Shown: positions 45,001 through 53,301, numbered from the stretch's first letter. The stretch: DNA of 64,000 nt from Candidatus Cloacimonadota bacterium (GCA_020532545.1 JAJBAW010000004.1:1-64000); one strand, 5' to 3'. The notes: generated from the sequence alone by a model not told the origin. Made by a program: numbers and translations.

Positions 45001-46308
45001 GTATTCGTGGGTGATAGCGTACTTAATTACCGTTTGGCAGCCTGGCGGGATGAGAGCGGCAAAGCTTGGGCGATCAGCAATTATCAGGTGGCTCCGGATT
45101 CGCTGGTAGCAGTGGAATGGGGCCTGGATGAGCCTTTTACAGGGCCTCCTACTCCGGTGAATGTGGTGGCGCAGGCCATCGGGCCGGATATGGTCCAACT
45201 GAGCTGGATCGAGCAAAATGCCGATTCCTACCGCATCTATCGCAAAAATGAAGAGGGAGAGATCAGCTTGATCGACAATGTTTTGGCTTCTGTATTTATC
45301 GATACCGGTCTACAGGAGGGGCATGAATATTTCTACGGCATCAGTGCGGTGCATCTGGCCAGTGAGCCCGCAGAAAGCATGCTATCTCCCTGGCATTCAG
45401 CTATTACCATGCCGGTTCCGCAGATCATCGAAATAGCCATGGTGGGAGATCATGAGCTGCGCGCTCTGTTCAATCAACCCATGACCTCTCTGGTGCTGAA
45501 TCCCGGATTGTACAGCCTTTCTCACGATCTGGGACACCCCATTTCCGTAAATAGAACTTCTCAACAGCGCGGCATTCAGCTACGTTTTCGCGATGCTTTC
45601 CCCGCCATCGATGGCCTTTTTAGCCTGCAAGTGCAAGGGGTTACCGGCCCCAGCGGGATTCCGATTGCCACCCACAGCTTTAGCTTCCCTTATGTGCAGG
45701 ATATCGAGCCGCCCGAAGTGCAGAGTGTGAAGGTTTTGGACAAACGTAACGGCGTGGAGATCATCTTTAATGAAGACGTCAACGAAGCTTCCGCCAACTA
45801 TTTGGGCAATTACAGCTTAACCTGCCCGGAAAATGATGCCGATAATCGCATAGTAGCCCTACAGGCAGAAGGCAACCGGGTGATCGTGAGCTTTGCCCAT
45901 GGCCTCAAATACAGCAGTGGTGCGTACTTCATCAGGATCGACAACATCACCGATCTGTATGGAAACATTATCTCACCCCTGCACAATCTGGCACGCTTTG
46001 CCTTGCGGGATATCACCGATCTCAGCGACATTGTGGTCTTCCCAAATCCTTTCTACACAGCCCGGAATGCTGAAATAGTCTTCATGAATTTCCCCGCTCA
46101 AAAGACTGGCAAGATTGCCATTTACGATGCCAGCGGCGCTTTGGTTTACAAAGCCAAGCTGGGGCCCTTCAATCCTGAAAACAACCGCATCACCTGGCGC
46201 TGGAACACCCGCAACCAAGATGGCAAAAAGGTCTCCAGCGGAATCTACTTTTATGTGATCGAGATGGACGGTGAGCGCGCCCAAGGTAAATTTGCCATCA
46301 TAAATTAG
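42076..46308 (+). CDS. Large secreted subtilase with T9SS domain
   Basis: A 1410-residue exported S8-family peptidase. A hydrophobic signal segment (~residues 20-38) and a propeptide-like region precede the catalytic domain. The catalytic residues are D161 (VIDSGLL), H230 (HGTHVAG), N325 (SSGND) and S390 (SGTSMSSPY), so it should be active. EF-hand-like stretches such as DDDGNGYIDD may bind calcium. FG-GAP repeats (DFNGDGKKDFVVGGY), a fibronectin type III-like domain (MVQLSWIEQNADSYRIYRKN) and further Ig-like domains follow. The end is a FlgD-like sorting domain (VFPNPFYTARNAEIV). It follows the PorV-like gene by 9 bases. Confidence 0.9.
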   Translation: MRLNRSLQLSKVRLTHLAASALLILLLLLLHSPLRAVGAYVPGQILIKTSSPLQISKGKTGLSDFDAFLSQYGLKSLQPMAGMPSGRYFKAKLSQMPDIQQMKSSSFAGIEYIELNYLRKMHAIPDDALFPRQKGMHDLCSIPQAWDYGTGSHQIIVGVIDSGLLINHPDLQANVYINHGEIPDNGIDDDGNGYIDDWCGWDFVHAPEMADEALGDYLDPDNDVTDENYHGTHVAGIIGAQGNNGIGVAGVCWNVQIMGLRAGFRTSDAGYLQDDDCAAALIYAADNGCHVVNMSWGDPNYSAIIADACDYAYAKGVVLVASSGNDVGENMGYPARLSNVISVGSVSIAKVVSGFSSYGHDLDLVAPGELVLSTYKDEGDDMYMQMSGTSMSSPYVTGSIALLLSLVPGLSPAEVRARLLGATDDIDTPGYDIRTGHGLLNVKKLLDNVNPPFVRIDYPLDQIGISGSTEIRGSVYGENFARYTLMYRSLSDPSMGGWKDAREHTAQPRYFTNQVHDGVLGEFYVPESFPEGKYLLRLQYEKRQNNLMKYNYTRIVTVDRSVPVLRTEKLGGFRRYERENLRYYVTATYDELVRSQLTLWDSSGQMRTVYGTMVDSLQVWPLPQDLAQGNINIQIKATNSANLSTESQIYENFLNVQYHSVPTHGYLNREIGKARVPLNRWYDFNGNGSPEYLAMDIPKVGYGKVFAYEPQPGGHIQTHAYNDNFWPLDIGNTKAEGQELLLLQSEIGKLWETMPGGHYPSADTLLFNDAGIIGGTIADYNNNGHKDVLLVKNLPMARVIQLYAWNTAGILAARNTLQNTTETNQRNNFVPTIVVENFDQDNRPDILCADTDGDVMIYEVINQGEAPMVWHYRMPVANTYQLASGDFNGDGKKDFVVGGYNKSMLNPDLNYWYFEAFSSNGNNSYESMGSIMFNNVESQNAITVMDMDGDGKDDLVLGIAPNLYIVKYINGEFKPVFVGDSVLNYRLAAWRDESGKAWAISNYQVAPDSLVAVEWGLDEPFTGPPTPVNVVAQAIGPDMVQLSWIEQNADSYRIYRKNEEGEISLIDNVLASVFIDTGLQEGHEYFYGISAVHLASEPAESMLSPWHSAITMPVPQIIEIAMVGDHELRALFNQPMTSLVLNPGLYSLSHDLGHPISVNRTSQQRGIQLRFRDAFPAIDGLFSLQVQGVTGPSGIPIATHSFSFPYVQDIEPPEVQSVKVLDKRNGVEIIFNEDVNEASANYLGNYSLTCPENDADNRIVALQAEGNRVIVSFAHGLKYSSGAYFIRIDNITDLYGNIISPLHNLARFALRDITDLSDIVVFPNPFYTARNAEIVFMNFPAQKTGKIAIYDASGALVYKAKLGPFNPENNRITWRWNTRNQDGKKVSSGIYFYVIEMDGERAQGKFAIIN

Positions 46309-46317
46309 GATTAACTT

Positions 46318-47643
46318 ATGCATAAAGAACCATTTGAAGACGATCTTGAGCTCGACGAAGTAGAAATCTGGGACGAGCTGGAAAAGGGCGAAGAGACGGC
46401 TTTTATAGCCGCAATCATCCCCTCCCGCGAAAACGAAGCAGATACACGCGCCTCCCTGGAAGAGATGGAGCGCCTGGCTGATACCGCTGGCATCACCATC
46501 CTGGGACACTATACCCAGAGGCGCAATCATCCGGAACGCAGTACCTATTTCGGTAAAGGCTTTTTGGAAGAGATCCACGCCCAGATGCAGGGGGCCAAGG
46601 TCGATCTGCTGATCATCAATGATGAACTCAGCCCTGTTCAGGGACGCAATATCACCGATACTTTTGAGATCCGGGTGATCGATCGCACCCAAGTGATCCT
46701 CAGCATCTTTCACGATCATGCCCGCAGCAAAGAGGCCAAGCTTCAGGTCAAGCTGGCAGAATTGCAGTATCAGCTTCCCAGGCTCCGGCATCTTTGGGCG
46801 AATTATGACCAGGAACGTGGCAGCATGCGCAGCGCCGGAGGATCTGCCTCCCGGGGCATGGGTGAAAAGCAGATCGAAGTCGATAAACGCTTGATCCGCC
46901 AACAGATTCGCAAGATAAACAAGGGCATAGATCAGGTTACCGCTCAGAAGGAAACACAGCGAAAACAGCGGGGCGATAGCAAAAAGATCTGCATAGTGGG
47001 CTATACCAATGCCGGCAAATCCACCCTCTTTAACGCGCTCACAGATGCGGGCGTCCTGGTGGAAGACCGCCTTTTTGCCACGCTGGATTCCACCAGCAGG
47101 CAGCTCAAACTCAGCACCGGAGCGCCGGCTGTGCTGTCTGATACAGTAGGCTTTATCTCCAATCTTCCGCACCATCTGGTAGCCTCTTTCCGTGCTACTT
47201 TGATGGAAGCCGTGGATGCAGATTTGCTGCTGCATATTGTCGATATTTCCGATCTCCGCCACGAATATCACGTCGCTCAGGTCAATGAAGTGCTCACCAG
47301 CATCGGCGCCTCTGAGATACCTCAAATTATCGTCTTAAACAAAAAAGACCTGGTGGATAGTAGTCTCTGCACGATGCTGAGCAGATATTATGAAGATGCT
47401 GTGGCCATCAGCGCCGCTAAGAACCAGGGAATCGAAGAGCTGCTGCAATTGGTGGAAGAAAAGCTCATGCAAAATAAGCTTTACCATCTGCTTTTGCCCT
47501 ATACGGAGAATGCCCTGATCTCCCGCTTGCACGAAATCGGCAAGATCACCGTGGAGGATTACAAGGATGACGGCATCTATGTGAGCGTGATTTTGGGCGC
47601 TGCGGACAGCTATCTGATCAAGGACTATTTATTGCCCCAATGA
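46318..47643 (+). CDS. hflX: GTPase HflX
   Basis: A 441-residue ribosome-associated GTPase that in other bacteria splits or rescues stalled ribosomes. The N-terminal HflX domain includes GKGFLEEIHAQMQ and NDELSPVQGRNI; a basic linker (YDQERGSMRSAGGSASRGMG) follows. The GTPase motifs are GYTNAGKSTLFN, DTVGFISNLPHHLVASF and NKKDL. It starts 9 bases after the subtilase stop with AGGA upstream, and may share its transcript. A long palindrome follows the stop. Confidence 0.94.
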   Translation: MHKEPFEDDLELDEVEIWDELEKGEETAFIAAIIPSRENEADTRASLEEMERLADTAGITILGHYTQRRNHPERSTYFGKGFLEEIHAQMQGAKVDLLIINDELSPVQGRNITDTFEIRVIDRTQVILSIFHDHARSKEAKLQVKLAELQYQLPRLRHLWANYDQERGSMRSAGGSASRGMGEKQIEVDKRLIRQQIRKINKGIDQVTAQKETQRKQRGDSKKICIVGYTNAGKSTLFNALTDAGVLVEDRLFATLDSTSRQLKLSTGAPAVLSDTVGFISNLPHHLVASFRATLMEAVDADLLLHIVDISDLRHEYHVAQVNEVLTSIGASEIPQIIVLNKKDLVDSSLCTMLSRYYEDAVAISAAKNQGIEELLQLVEEKLMQNKLYHLLLPYTENALISRLHEIGKITVEDYKDDGIYVSVILGAADSYLIKDYLLPQ

Positions 47644-47661
47644 CACTTGCGCCTCTAACTG

Positions 47662-47733
47662 GGCTTTATCGCGCTTTTGACTCGAGATGACTCAGAAGCT
47701 CGAGTCATCTCGAGTTGAAGGCGCGATAAAGCC
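47662..47733. repeat. Long near-perfect palindrome after hflX
   Basis: Bases 47662-47693 and 47702-47733 pair over 32 positions with three mismatches, around an 8-nt loop. The outer arm is GGCTTTATCGCGC and the inner part GACTCGAGATGACTC. There is no T-tract, so it is not a typical terminator. It marks the border between hflX and the DUF6978/DUF1828-like pair. Confidence 0.85.
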
Positions 47734-47835
47734 AAGTCCGGTGCAGGAGCGGGGTGTTGGTCCCTGATCCTAAACAATCAGGTATTATAAACAGACGGTT
47801 TTATATGAAAATAAAATGGCTGTTCTGGAGGATAA

Positions 47836-48276
47836 ATGTCAGACATTATCATATCTCAAAGCGAAGCCGATGAGCTTTTTGCAATGGAGAAAGTGAGAAT
47901 TGATGAAAGGACACATAGTTTTCCACAGATATCCGGGAAGCTTATAATCCCGCTTCGATCCCGAGACGGAAGAGAGAAATTCCTGCTTGATGTTCATATT
48001 GGGCATATCGAATTAAAAAAGGCTCATCTGCAAAACAGAGCCAGAAATGTAATTATCCTGGCACGCCTGGACACCATGGGTAAGCACACTAACCCAGATG
48101 GGAATTCACTTACAGGAAGCCATTTGCATTTATACCGCGAAGGTTATGGTGATAGGTGGGCATATCCGGTGCCAGCGCAATTTACTAATTTGGCTAATTT
48201 GCTATTGACAGTAGATGAGTTTATGAAATATTGTAATATCGTGGAAGCACCAATAATCCAAGGGAGCTGCGTATGA
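47836..48276 (+). CDS. DUF6978-like protein
   Basis: A 146-residue soluble protein that resembles the family I know as DUF6978: MSDIIISQSEADELFAMEKV, FLLDVHIGHIELKKAHLQNR, HLHLYREGYGDRWAYPVP and FMKYCNIV. The function is unknown. GGAGGA precedes the ATG. It overlaps the next gene by 4 bases, and such proteins are often paired with DUF1828 proteins. The pair is lower in G+C than hflX and lies beside a large palindrome, which suggests a movable cassette. Confidence 0.6.
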   Translation: MSDIIISQSEADELFAMEKVRIDERTHSFPQISGKLIIPLRSRDGREKFLLDVHIGHIELKKAHLQNRARNVIILARLDTMGKHTNPDGNSLTGSHLHLYREGYGDRWAYPVPAQFTNLANLLLTVDEFMKYCNIVEAPIIQGSCV

Positions 48277-49034
48277 TAAATGAAGCAAAGAAACTGGTGG
48301 ACAACTATGCATTATGGCTGAAAGAAAGCACAGACCTGCGCCAGGTGGATAAGTATGTCGAAATTACCACCCCCTTTTTGGATAGGCATAACGACCACAT
48401 ACAGCTATATCTAAGCAAAGAAGATGAATCATTTATGCTTACAGATGATGGCTATACCTTGAGCGATCTTAGTATCTCTGGCTGTGAGGTAGATACTGAA
48501 AAAAGAAAACAGCTTTTAACCCAGACTCTTAATGGCTTTGGTGTTACGAGGCTTGGTGATGCACTTACAGTAAAAACGGATCTTACGCGCTTTCCCCAAA
48601 AAAAGCATAACCTGTTACAGGCGATCCTTGCCGTAAACGACCTGTTTTATACAGCCTCTCCTTTGGTGCTAAGCCTATTCCTGGAAGACGTACAAGCTTG
48701 GCTGGATAAAAATGAAATACGCTATACACCGAATATAAGCTTTATCGGGAAAAGCGGGTTTTCGCATAACTATGAGTTCGTGATTCCGAAATCAAAAGCA
48801 CAGCCCGAAAGAATACTAAAGGTTCTCAGTAATCCCGACCGTAATGTTATCCAAAGCTTACTCTTCTCCTGGCAAGATACTGCCTTAATACGCCCGCAGA
48901 ATGCTCATTTATATGCTTTTTTGAACGATAGTGCGGGGTTAAAAGAATCCAACATAGAGGCAATAGGTAATTATGGTATCATCGGTGTGCAGTGGAGTAA
49001 AAGGGAAAAATACGTAGAGGACTTAGCTTCGTAG
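48273..49034 (+). CDS. DUF1828/DUF1829-like protein
   Basis: A 253-residue soluble protein. The N-terminal half matches DUF1828 (DKYVEITTPFLDRHNDHIQL, FMLTDDGYTLSDLSISGCEV, LLTQTLNGFGV). The C-terminal half matches DUF1829 (DVQAWLDKNEIRYTPNISFI, NYEFVIPKSKAQPERILKVL). No catalytic residues are known for these domains. The start overlaps the upstream gene (ATGA), so the two are made together. A role in phage defence or as a toxin-antitoxin pair is only a guess from the two-gene cassette layout. Confidence 0.65.
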   Translation: MINEAKKLVDNYALWLKESTDLRQVDKYVEITTPFLDRHNDHIQLYLSKEDESFMLTDDGYTLSDLSISGCEVDTEKRKQLLTQTLNGFGVTRLGDALTVKTDLTRFPQKKHNLLQAILAVNDLFYTASPLVLSLFLEDVQAWLDKNEIRYTPNISFIGKSGFSHNYEFVIPKSKAQPERILKVLSNPDRNVIQSLLFSWQDTALIRPQNAHLYAFLNDSAGLKESNIEAIGNYGIIGVQWSKREKYVEDLAS

Positions 49035-49073
49035 CAGTATCGAGCCCTTGTAGAGCCTCTGCTGGCAATTTAC

Positions 49074-49101
49074 TTGACACAATAGCTATGAGAAGTATTT
49101 T
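49074..49101 (+). promoter_or_regulatory. Probable promoter of the CoA-transferase operon
   Basis: TTGACA at 49074-49079, a 16-bp spacer and TATTTT at 49096-49101, about 35 bases before the ATG at 49137. The -35 is perfect and the -10 weaker. Confidence 0.5.
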
Positions 49102-49136
49102 AGTACTATAGAAAATAATAAGATATAGGAGATAAT

Positions 49137-49802
49137 ATGAGAAAACAGATTTCTGCTAAGGAAGCTGCTGCGATGATCCCGGCAGGCAGCAGGCTGGCCA
49201 TCGGTGGCTTTTTGGCCGTCGGGGCTCCAGAGTGCATCATTGATGCCATAGTTGAGGCCAAAACCCCTGATCTGCACATGATCGTAATCGCGTCTGATTG
49301 GGAAGACAGAGGTGTGGGCAAATTGATCGCCGCCAAACAGATCAAAAGCGCGCAGGTCTCGCATCTTGGCACAAACCGCACCATTCAGGCTCAGATGAAT
49401 GCCGGTGAAATCGAGATCGAACTCGTCCCTCAGGGCACCCTCATGGAAAGAGTCCGCGCTTGTGGCGCCGGGCTGGGTGGAGTGCTTACTCCCACAGGCC
49501 TCGGCACCGTGGTGGAAGAAGGTAAACAGATTTTAAGCGTGGAAGGTAAAGACTATATCCTCGAGCCCGCTATTTGCAGCGATTTTGCCTTGGTGAAAGC
49601 CTGGATGGCAGACAGAATGGGCAATCTTGTCTTCCGCAAAACCGCGCGTAACAGCAACCCCATCATGGCGATGGCCGGCAAGATCACCATCGTGGAAGCC
49701 GAGCATATCGTGGAAGTGGGCGATCTGGATCCCGAACTCATCGCTTGCCCCGGAGTTTTTGTGAATTACATCGTTCAAAGCACGGAGGTGAAGAATGGAT
49801 AA
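49137..49802 (+). CDS. 3-oxoacid/acetate CoA-transferase subunit A
   Basis: A 221-residue alpha subunit of a family I CoA-transferase, which moves CoA between acyl-CoA and a free acid such as acetate or acetoacetate. Typical parts are MIPAGSRLAIGGFLAVGAPE and the glycine-rich GAGLGGVLTPTGLGT. The beta subunit follows with an 8-base overlap. TAGGAG precedes the ATG. The exact acid (butyrate, acetate, acetoacetate or another) cannot be read from sequence; amino-acid or short-chain acid fermentation is the likely setting. Confidence 0.85.
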   Translation: MRKQISAKEAAAMIPAGSRLAIGGFLAVGAPECIIDAIVEAKTPDLHMIVIASDWEDRGVGKLIAAKQIKSAQVSHLGTNRTIQAQMNAGEIEIELVPQGTLMERVRACGAGLGGVLTPTGLGTVVEEGKQILSVEGKDYILEPAICSDFALVKAWMADRMGNLVFRKTARNSNPIMAMAGKITIVEAEHIVEVGDLDPELIACPGVFVNYIVQSTEVKNG

Positions 49803-50457
49803 GAGAGAAATGATCGGCAAAAGAATCGCCCAGGAATTCGAAGACGGCGATTATGTAAATCTCGGTATCGGCCTGCCCACCCTGGCAGTGAACTATATCC
49901 CGGAAGGCATCCGCGTGATTTTTCAAAGTGAAAACGGCATGCTCTGTGTGGGCCCCAGTCCCGATGAAGGCTGTGAAGATCAGGATATGATCAATGCCGG
50001 CGGCGGATTTATCAGCGAGCTCAAAGGTGCCTCGTTCTTTGATAGTGCCCTGAGCTTTGCCATCATCCGCGGTGGACACATCGATGCCACGGTCTTGGGA
50101 GCTTTGCAAGTGGATGCTCAGGGCAATCTGGCAAATTGGATGATTCCTGGCAAGATGGTGCCCGGCATGGGTGGTGCGATGGATCTCGTAACCGGAGCCC
50201 GCAAAGTGATCGTAGCCATGGAGCACGTGGACAAACGCGGAAATCCCAAGATCCTCAAAGAGTGCAATCTCCCTCTCACCGCAAAAGCGAAAGTGAGCCT
50301 GATCATCACAGATATGGCTGTGATCGAAGTAACTCCCGAAGGCCTGGTGCTCAAGGAAATCGCGGCGGGTACCACCATTGCGGAGATAGTCAGCGCTACA
50401 GAAGCTGAGCTTATTATCCCCGAACACCCGCATATGATCGGCAGTTTCGGCCACTAA
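49795..50457 (+). CDS. 3-oxoacid/acetate CoA-transferase subunit B
   Basis: A 220-residue beta subunit that carries the catalytic glutamate, here in VIFQSENGMLCVGPSP. Other family parts are YVNLGIGLPTLAVNYIPEG and GGHIDATVLGALQVDAQGNL. It overlaps the alpha subunit by 8 bases and is followed by a clear terminator at 50480-50507, so the two subunits form a complete transcription unit. Confidence 0.88.
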   Translation: MDKREMIGKRIAQEFEDGDYVNLGIGLPTLAVNYIPEGIRVIFQSENGMLCVGPSPDEGCEDQDMINAGGGFISELKGASFFDSALSFAIIRGGHIDATVLGALQVDAQGNLANWMIPGKMVPGMGGAMDLVTGARKVIVAMEHVDKRGNPKILKECNLPLTAKAKVSLIITDMAVIEVTPEGLVLKEIAAGTTIAEIVSATEAELIIPEHPHMIGSFGH

Positions 50458-50479
50458 GCCAGCCCTTTAACCTTATACG

Positions 50480-50507
50480 AAAAAACCGGGAGTTATTCCG
50501 GTTTTTT
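50480..50507. terminator. Bidirectional intrinsic terminator
   Basis: AAAAAACCGG (50480-50489) and CCGGTTTTTT (50498-50507) around an 8-nt loop. It can stop transcripts from the CoA-transferase genes on the plus strand and from the response regulator gene (ending at 50536) on the minus strand. Confidence 0.85.
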
Positions 50508-50535
50508 CATTGTCAAAAAGTGAGCCGTATAGCGG

Positions 50536-51609
50536 CTATTCCAGCAGATCGTTCAGTGAGATCTTGCTACTGAGGACACCCAGCACCAGCTCCCGGTTGT
50601 CCTGGAGTATTTTACTGATTTCAGGGTCAAATTGCTTGCTCCGATTCTTGTAAATCTCCTGTGTGGCGCGGCCATAATCCAGATTACTGCGATAAACCCG
50701 CTTGCTGGTCATGGCATCAAAACTATCCGCCACGCTCACGATGCGGGCATAGAGGTGAATGTCATTTCCTTTCAGTCCATAGGGATAGCCCTCGCCGTTG
50801 TACCATTCATGATGCTGGAGGATGATCTTGCTTACCGTATCTGGCAGGCCCAGGGGTCCCACGATCTTGGCTCCGGCGATGGGATGCTGTTTGATGATGT
50901 CATATTCACTTTCGGTAAGGCCTTGCGCCTTGTTCAAGACATCGCTGATCACGCCGATTTTGCCCAGATCATGCAGCAATGCACCTATCCTTAGCTCGCG
51001 CAATTCTTCCATTCCGAGCCCTACCGCTTTGCCCAGTCCCACAGCGATCGCGGTGACTCTTTCGGAGTGCCCCAAAGTATAGATATCCTTCACTTCCATG
51101 GCGTTGACCATCACGTGGATGGTGTTCAGATAGCTGCGTTCGAGCTTGGCTTTGGTGTCTGTGAGCTCGGCTGTGCGCTCCTGCACCAGGGTCTTCAGCT
51201 CATGCTCGTAGTGGCTGTTTTGCATGCGGAGTTTATGTGCCTCCAGCGCTTGCCGCACCGTAACGATGAGGCTGCTGATTTCGAAAGGCTTTTTGAGGAA
51301 TTCATAGACTCCCAGATGGATAGAGCGGCGCATGGTCTCTTCATCGGAGGAGCCGGTAATCAGCACCACCGGGATTCTGTCGTCGTGCTCGCGCACCGCT
51401 TTGAGGATATCCAGTCCGCTCAATTTCCCCATTTTCACATCGCTGATCACCACGGCAAAATCATTCTCATAGAACAGTTTGAGCGCCTTCACGGGGTCGT
51501 TCAAGGTAGTAACTGTGTAGTCTTTTTCCGTTTGCAGGCTCATACGAACGCAATCCAGGATTGGGAGGTCGTCGTCTATCACCAAAATACGGGGTTTTTC
51601 GTTTTTCAT
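50536..51609 (-). CDS. Response regulator with HD-GYP domain
   Basis: A 357-residue two-component response regulator. The receiver domain (about 1-120) has the acidic pair in VIDDDLPILD, the phosphoacceptor aspartate in VVISDVKMG and the conserved KP (FLKKPFE). A coiled linker precedes an HD-GYP domain (HSERVTAIAVGLG, ALLHDLGKIGV, HHEWYNGEGYPYGLKG), a family that often degrades cyclic di-GMP. The start at 51609 overlaps the SRAP stop by a few bases; an ATG at 51642 lies inside that gene. No partner kinase is adjacent. Confidence 0.85.
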   Translation of the reverse strand: MKNEKPRILVIDDDLPILDCVRMSLQTEKDYTVTTLNDPVKALKLFYENDFAVVISDVKMGKLSGLDILKAVREHDDRIPVVLITGSSDEETMRRSIHLGVYEFLKKPFEISSLIVTVRQALEAHKLRMQNSHYEHELKTLVQERTAELTDTKAKLERSYLNTIHVMVNAMEVKDIYTLGHSERVTAIAVGLGKAVGLGMEELRELRIGALLHDLGKIGVISDVLNKAQGLTESEYDIIKQHPIAGAKIVGPLGLPDTVSKIILQHHEWYNGEGYPYGLKGNDIHLYARIVSVADSFDAMTSKRVYRSNLDYGRATQEIYKNRSKQFDPEISKILQDNRELVLGVLSSKISLNDLLE

Positions 51610-51613
51610 CTTA

Positions 51614-52303
51614 TTAAAGGGGAACCTCGTCCCAAAAATCATCTTCCAGAATCAAATCCGGGGAGTTATTTGCCACTTTGTTCACTGCCGGACTCACGCG
51701 GTGGCAGCAGAGTATATCGTCCGGGGCGGGAATCAAGAGCTCACGCGCCAGTTTAACATCTTGCAATTTAGGATCCAAATACAGATCAATCGCATCTTTT
51801 GGGAGGATGACCGGCATGCGGTGATGCAGGGGTTGCATAAAATCGTTCGCGGCTGTGGTGATGATGCCCAGGGTGGGCAGATAGCTGCCATCATCCCCCT
51901 GCCAGACGTCGTATATCGCTGCCAGATAAAGCAATGCGCCTTCAGCGGGATAGATGTAATACGGAGTCTTTTGCGGGGCCTGCCACTCATAAAAGCCATT
52001 GATAGGCACCAAGGCACGTCGCCTGAGAAAAGAAGCTTTGAAAGAAGGCTTTTCTGAGATGGTTTCAGCGCGGATGTTGATCATCACGGTCTTGGGGATT
52101 TCCTTCATCCAGGAGGGAATCAGGCCCCAGCGGAAATAGCCGTCATAGCGCAGTTCGCCTTTGCTCACTATCGCCATCACTGGCTGTGTGGGCGCCACAT
52201 TGTAAGATATCATGAGTTGATCAGAGGTGATTTGGGCTCCCAGTTCCCGCTCCAATTGCTGGATTTCTGTTTGGTTAATCACTTGAGCAAATCTTCCGCA
52301 CAT
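51614..52303 (-). CDS. SRAP-family abasic-site protein (YedK/HMCES-like)
   Basis: A 229-residue member of the SRAP family, which crosslinks to abasic sites in single-stranded DNA through the cysteine after the start methionine. Here that is MCGRF; NGFYEW carries the catalytic glutamate and LHHRMPVIL the histidine. The start at 52303 follows AAAGGAGA; the frame is open upstream to 52414 without a ribosome site. It is divergent from nth, another gene for base-damage repair, 105 bases away. Confidence 0.9.
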   Translation of the reverse strand: MCGRFAQVINQTEIQQLERELGAQITSDQLMISYNVAPTQPVMAIVSKGELRYDGYFRWGLIPSWMKEIPKTVMINIRAETISEKPSFKASFLRRRALVPINGFYEWQAPQKTPYYIYPAEGALLYLAAIYDVWQGDDGSYLPTLGIITTAANDFMQPLHHRMPVILPKDAIDLYLDPKLQDVKLARELLIPAPDDILCCHRVSPAVNKVANNSPDLILEDDFWDEVPL

Positions 52304-52407
52304 CTTTTCAGTCTCCTTTCTGATTGACAGTTTTTTTGGTCTGGGATATCTTGGCAAGAGATATTTTGTGGAAGGCACTGCCACCTGCAAAAGCATAAGG
52401 AGAAACG

Positions 52408-53052
52408 ATGACAAATAGAGATATAGACGAAGTAATGCGGCTGCTCGGGATTCACTTTGACAACGTGCAGACCCCGGTGGTGGATCTCATTCAAGCTCAA
52501 ACCCAAGAGCCCTTCAAGGTACTGGTGGCCACCATCCTCAGTGCCCGCACCAAAGATGAAACCACCTCCAAAGTAGTGGATAGACTCTTCAAAGTGGTGC
52601 ACAAAGCGGATGACCTGGATACGCTCAGCGCCGAAGAACTGGACCGCCTGATCTATCCCGTGGGCTTTCACAATACCAAGACCAAGCACCTCAAAGAGCT
52701 CCCCAAGGTGCTGAGAGAGGAATTTGGTGGAGTAGTCCCTTCTGAGATCGATGAGCTCTTGAAACTCCCCGGAGTGGGGCGCAAGACGGCAAATCTGGTG
52801 CGTGCTGTGGCCTTTTCCCTGCCCGCCATCTGTGTGGATGTCCATGTGCATCGCATCTGCAACCGCTGGGGCTATATCAAGACCAAAAACCCTTTTGAAA
52901 CCGAGATGGCTCTGCGCGAGATCTTGCCCGCAAAGCATTGGCTGAAGATCAATTCCTATGTGGTGGCCTTTGGACAAAATCTGTGCAAACCGCGCAAGCC
53001 GATGTGTGAGATCTGTCCTATCTATGATTACTGCAAGAGGGTGGGAGTCTAA
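52408..53052 (+). CDS. nth: Endonuclease III
   Basis: Nth removes oxidised pyrimidines and nicks the abasic site. The 214-residue protein has the HhH motif LPGVGRKTANLV with the catalytic lysine, the catalytic aspartate in VDVHVHRI and the 4Fe-4S cysteines in CKPRKPMCEICPIYDYC. AAGGAG precedes the ATG. It is divergent from the SRAP gene, which suggests a shared control region between 52303 and 52408. Confidence 0.95.
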   Translation: MTNRDIDEVMRLLGIHFDNVQTPVVDLIQAQTQEPFKVLVATILSARTKDETTSKVVDRLFKVVHKADDLDTLSAEELDRLIYPVGFHNTKTKHLKELPKVLREEFGGVVPSEIDELLKLPGVGRKTANLVRAVAFSLPAICVDVHVHRICNRWGYIKTKNPFETEMALREILPAKHWLKINSYVVAFGQNLCKPRKPMCEICPIYDYCKRVGV

Positions 53053-53213
53053 TTGAGAATTGAAAATTGAGAATTGAAAATGGAGAATTATGGGGGTGAT
53101 TGTTGGATTGCAGGCGTCTCGCCTGCAGAGCAGGGGACCTGCTCTTATTGTTCAAGCCTGTTTCCTGTTTTCAAGGCCTGCGGCCTTGTTGGACGCGAGA
53201 CGCATCCAATCCA
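53053..53213. repeat. 14-bp repeat and MITE-like inverted pair
   Basis: TTGAGAATTGAAAA occurs at 53053 and 53067, with a degenerate third copy. Then TTGGATTGCAGGCGTCTCGC starts an arm at 53103 whose partner lies at 53189-53213 (GGACGCGAGACGCATCCAAT). The arms share TGGATTG-N3-GCGTCTCGC and enclose about 110 bp with no coding capacity. This is the cleanest copy of the family amplified at 15433-15840. Confidence 0.8.
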
Positions 53214-53266
53214 GCAGGCGGGTTTACAGCCTTATAAAGTGTCTATTCTGACTTTATCATCTTCAT

Positions 53267-53295
53267 TTGACAAACCGCTTCCTTTGCCTTAAATT
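53267..53295 (+). promoter_or_regulatory. Promoter for a possibly leaderless HIT gene
   Basis: TTGACA at 53267-53272, a 17-bp spacer and TAAATT at 53290-53295. The -10 ends only six bases before the ATG at 53302 and no ribosome site is present, so the transcript may start at or near the A of the ATG. Confidence 0.45.
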
Positions 53296-53301
53296 ATCAC
53301 T

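Noticed and set aside
47662-47733. Intrinsic terminator for hflX
   Set aside because: The arms are far longer than a terminator needs and no T-tract follows on either strand.
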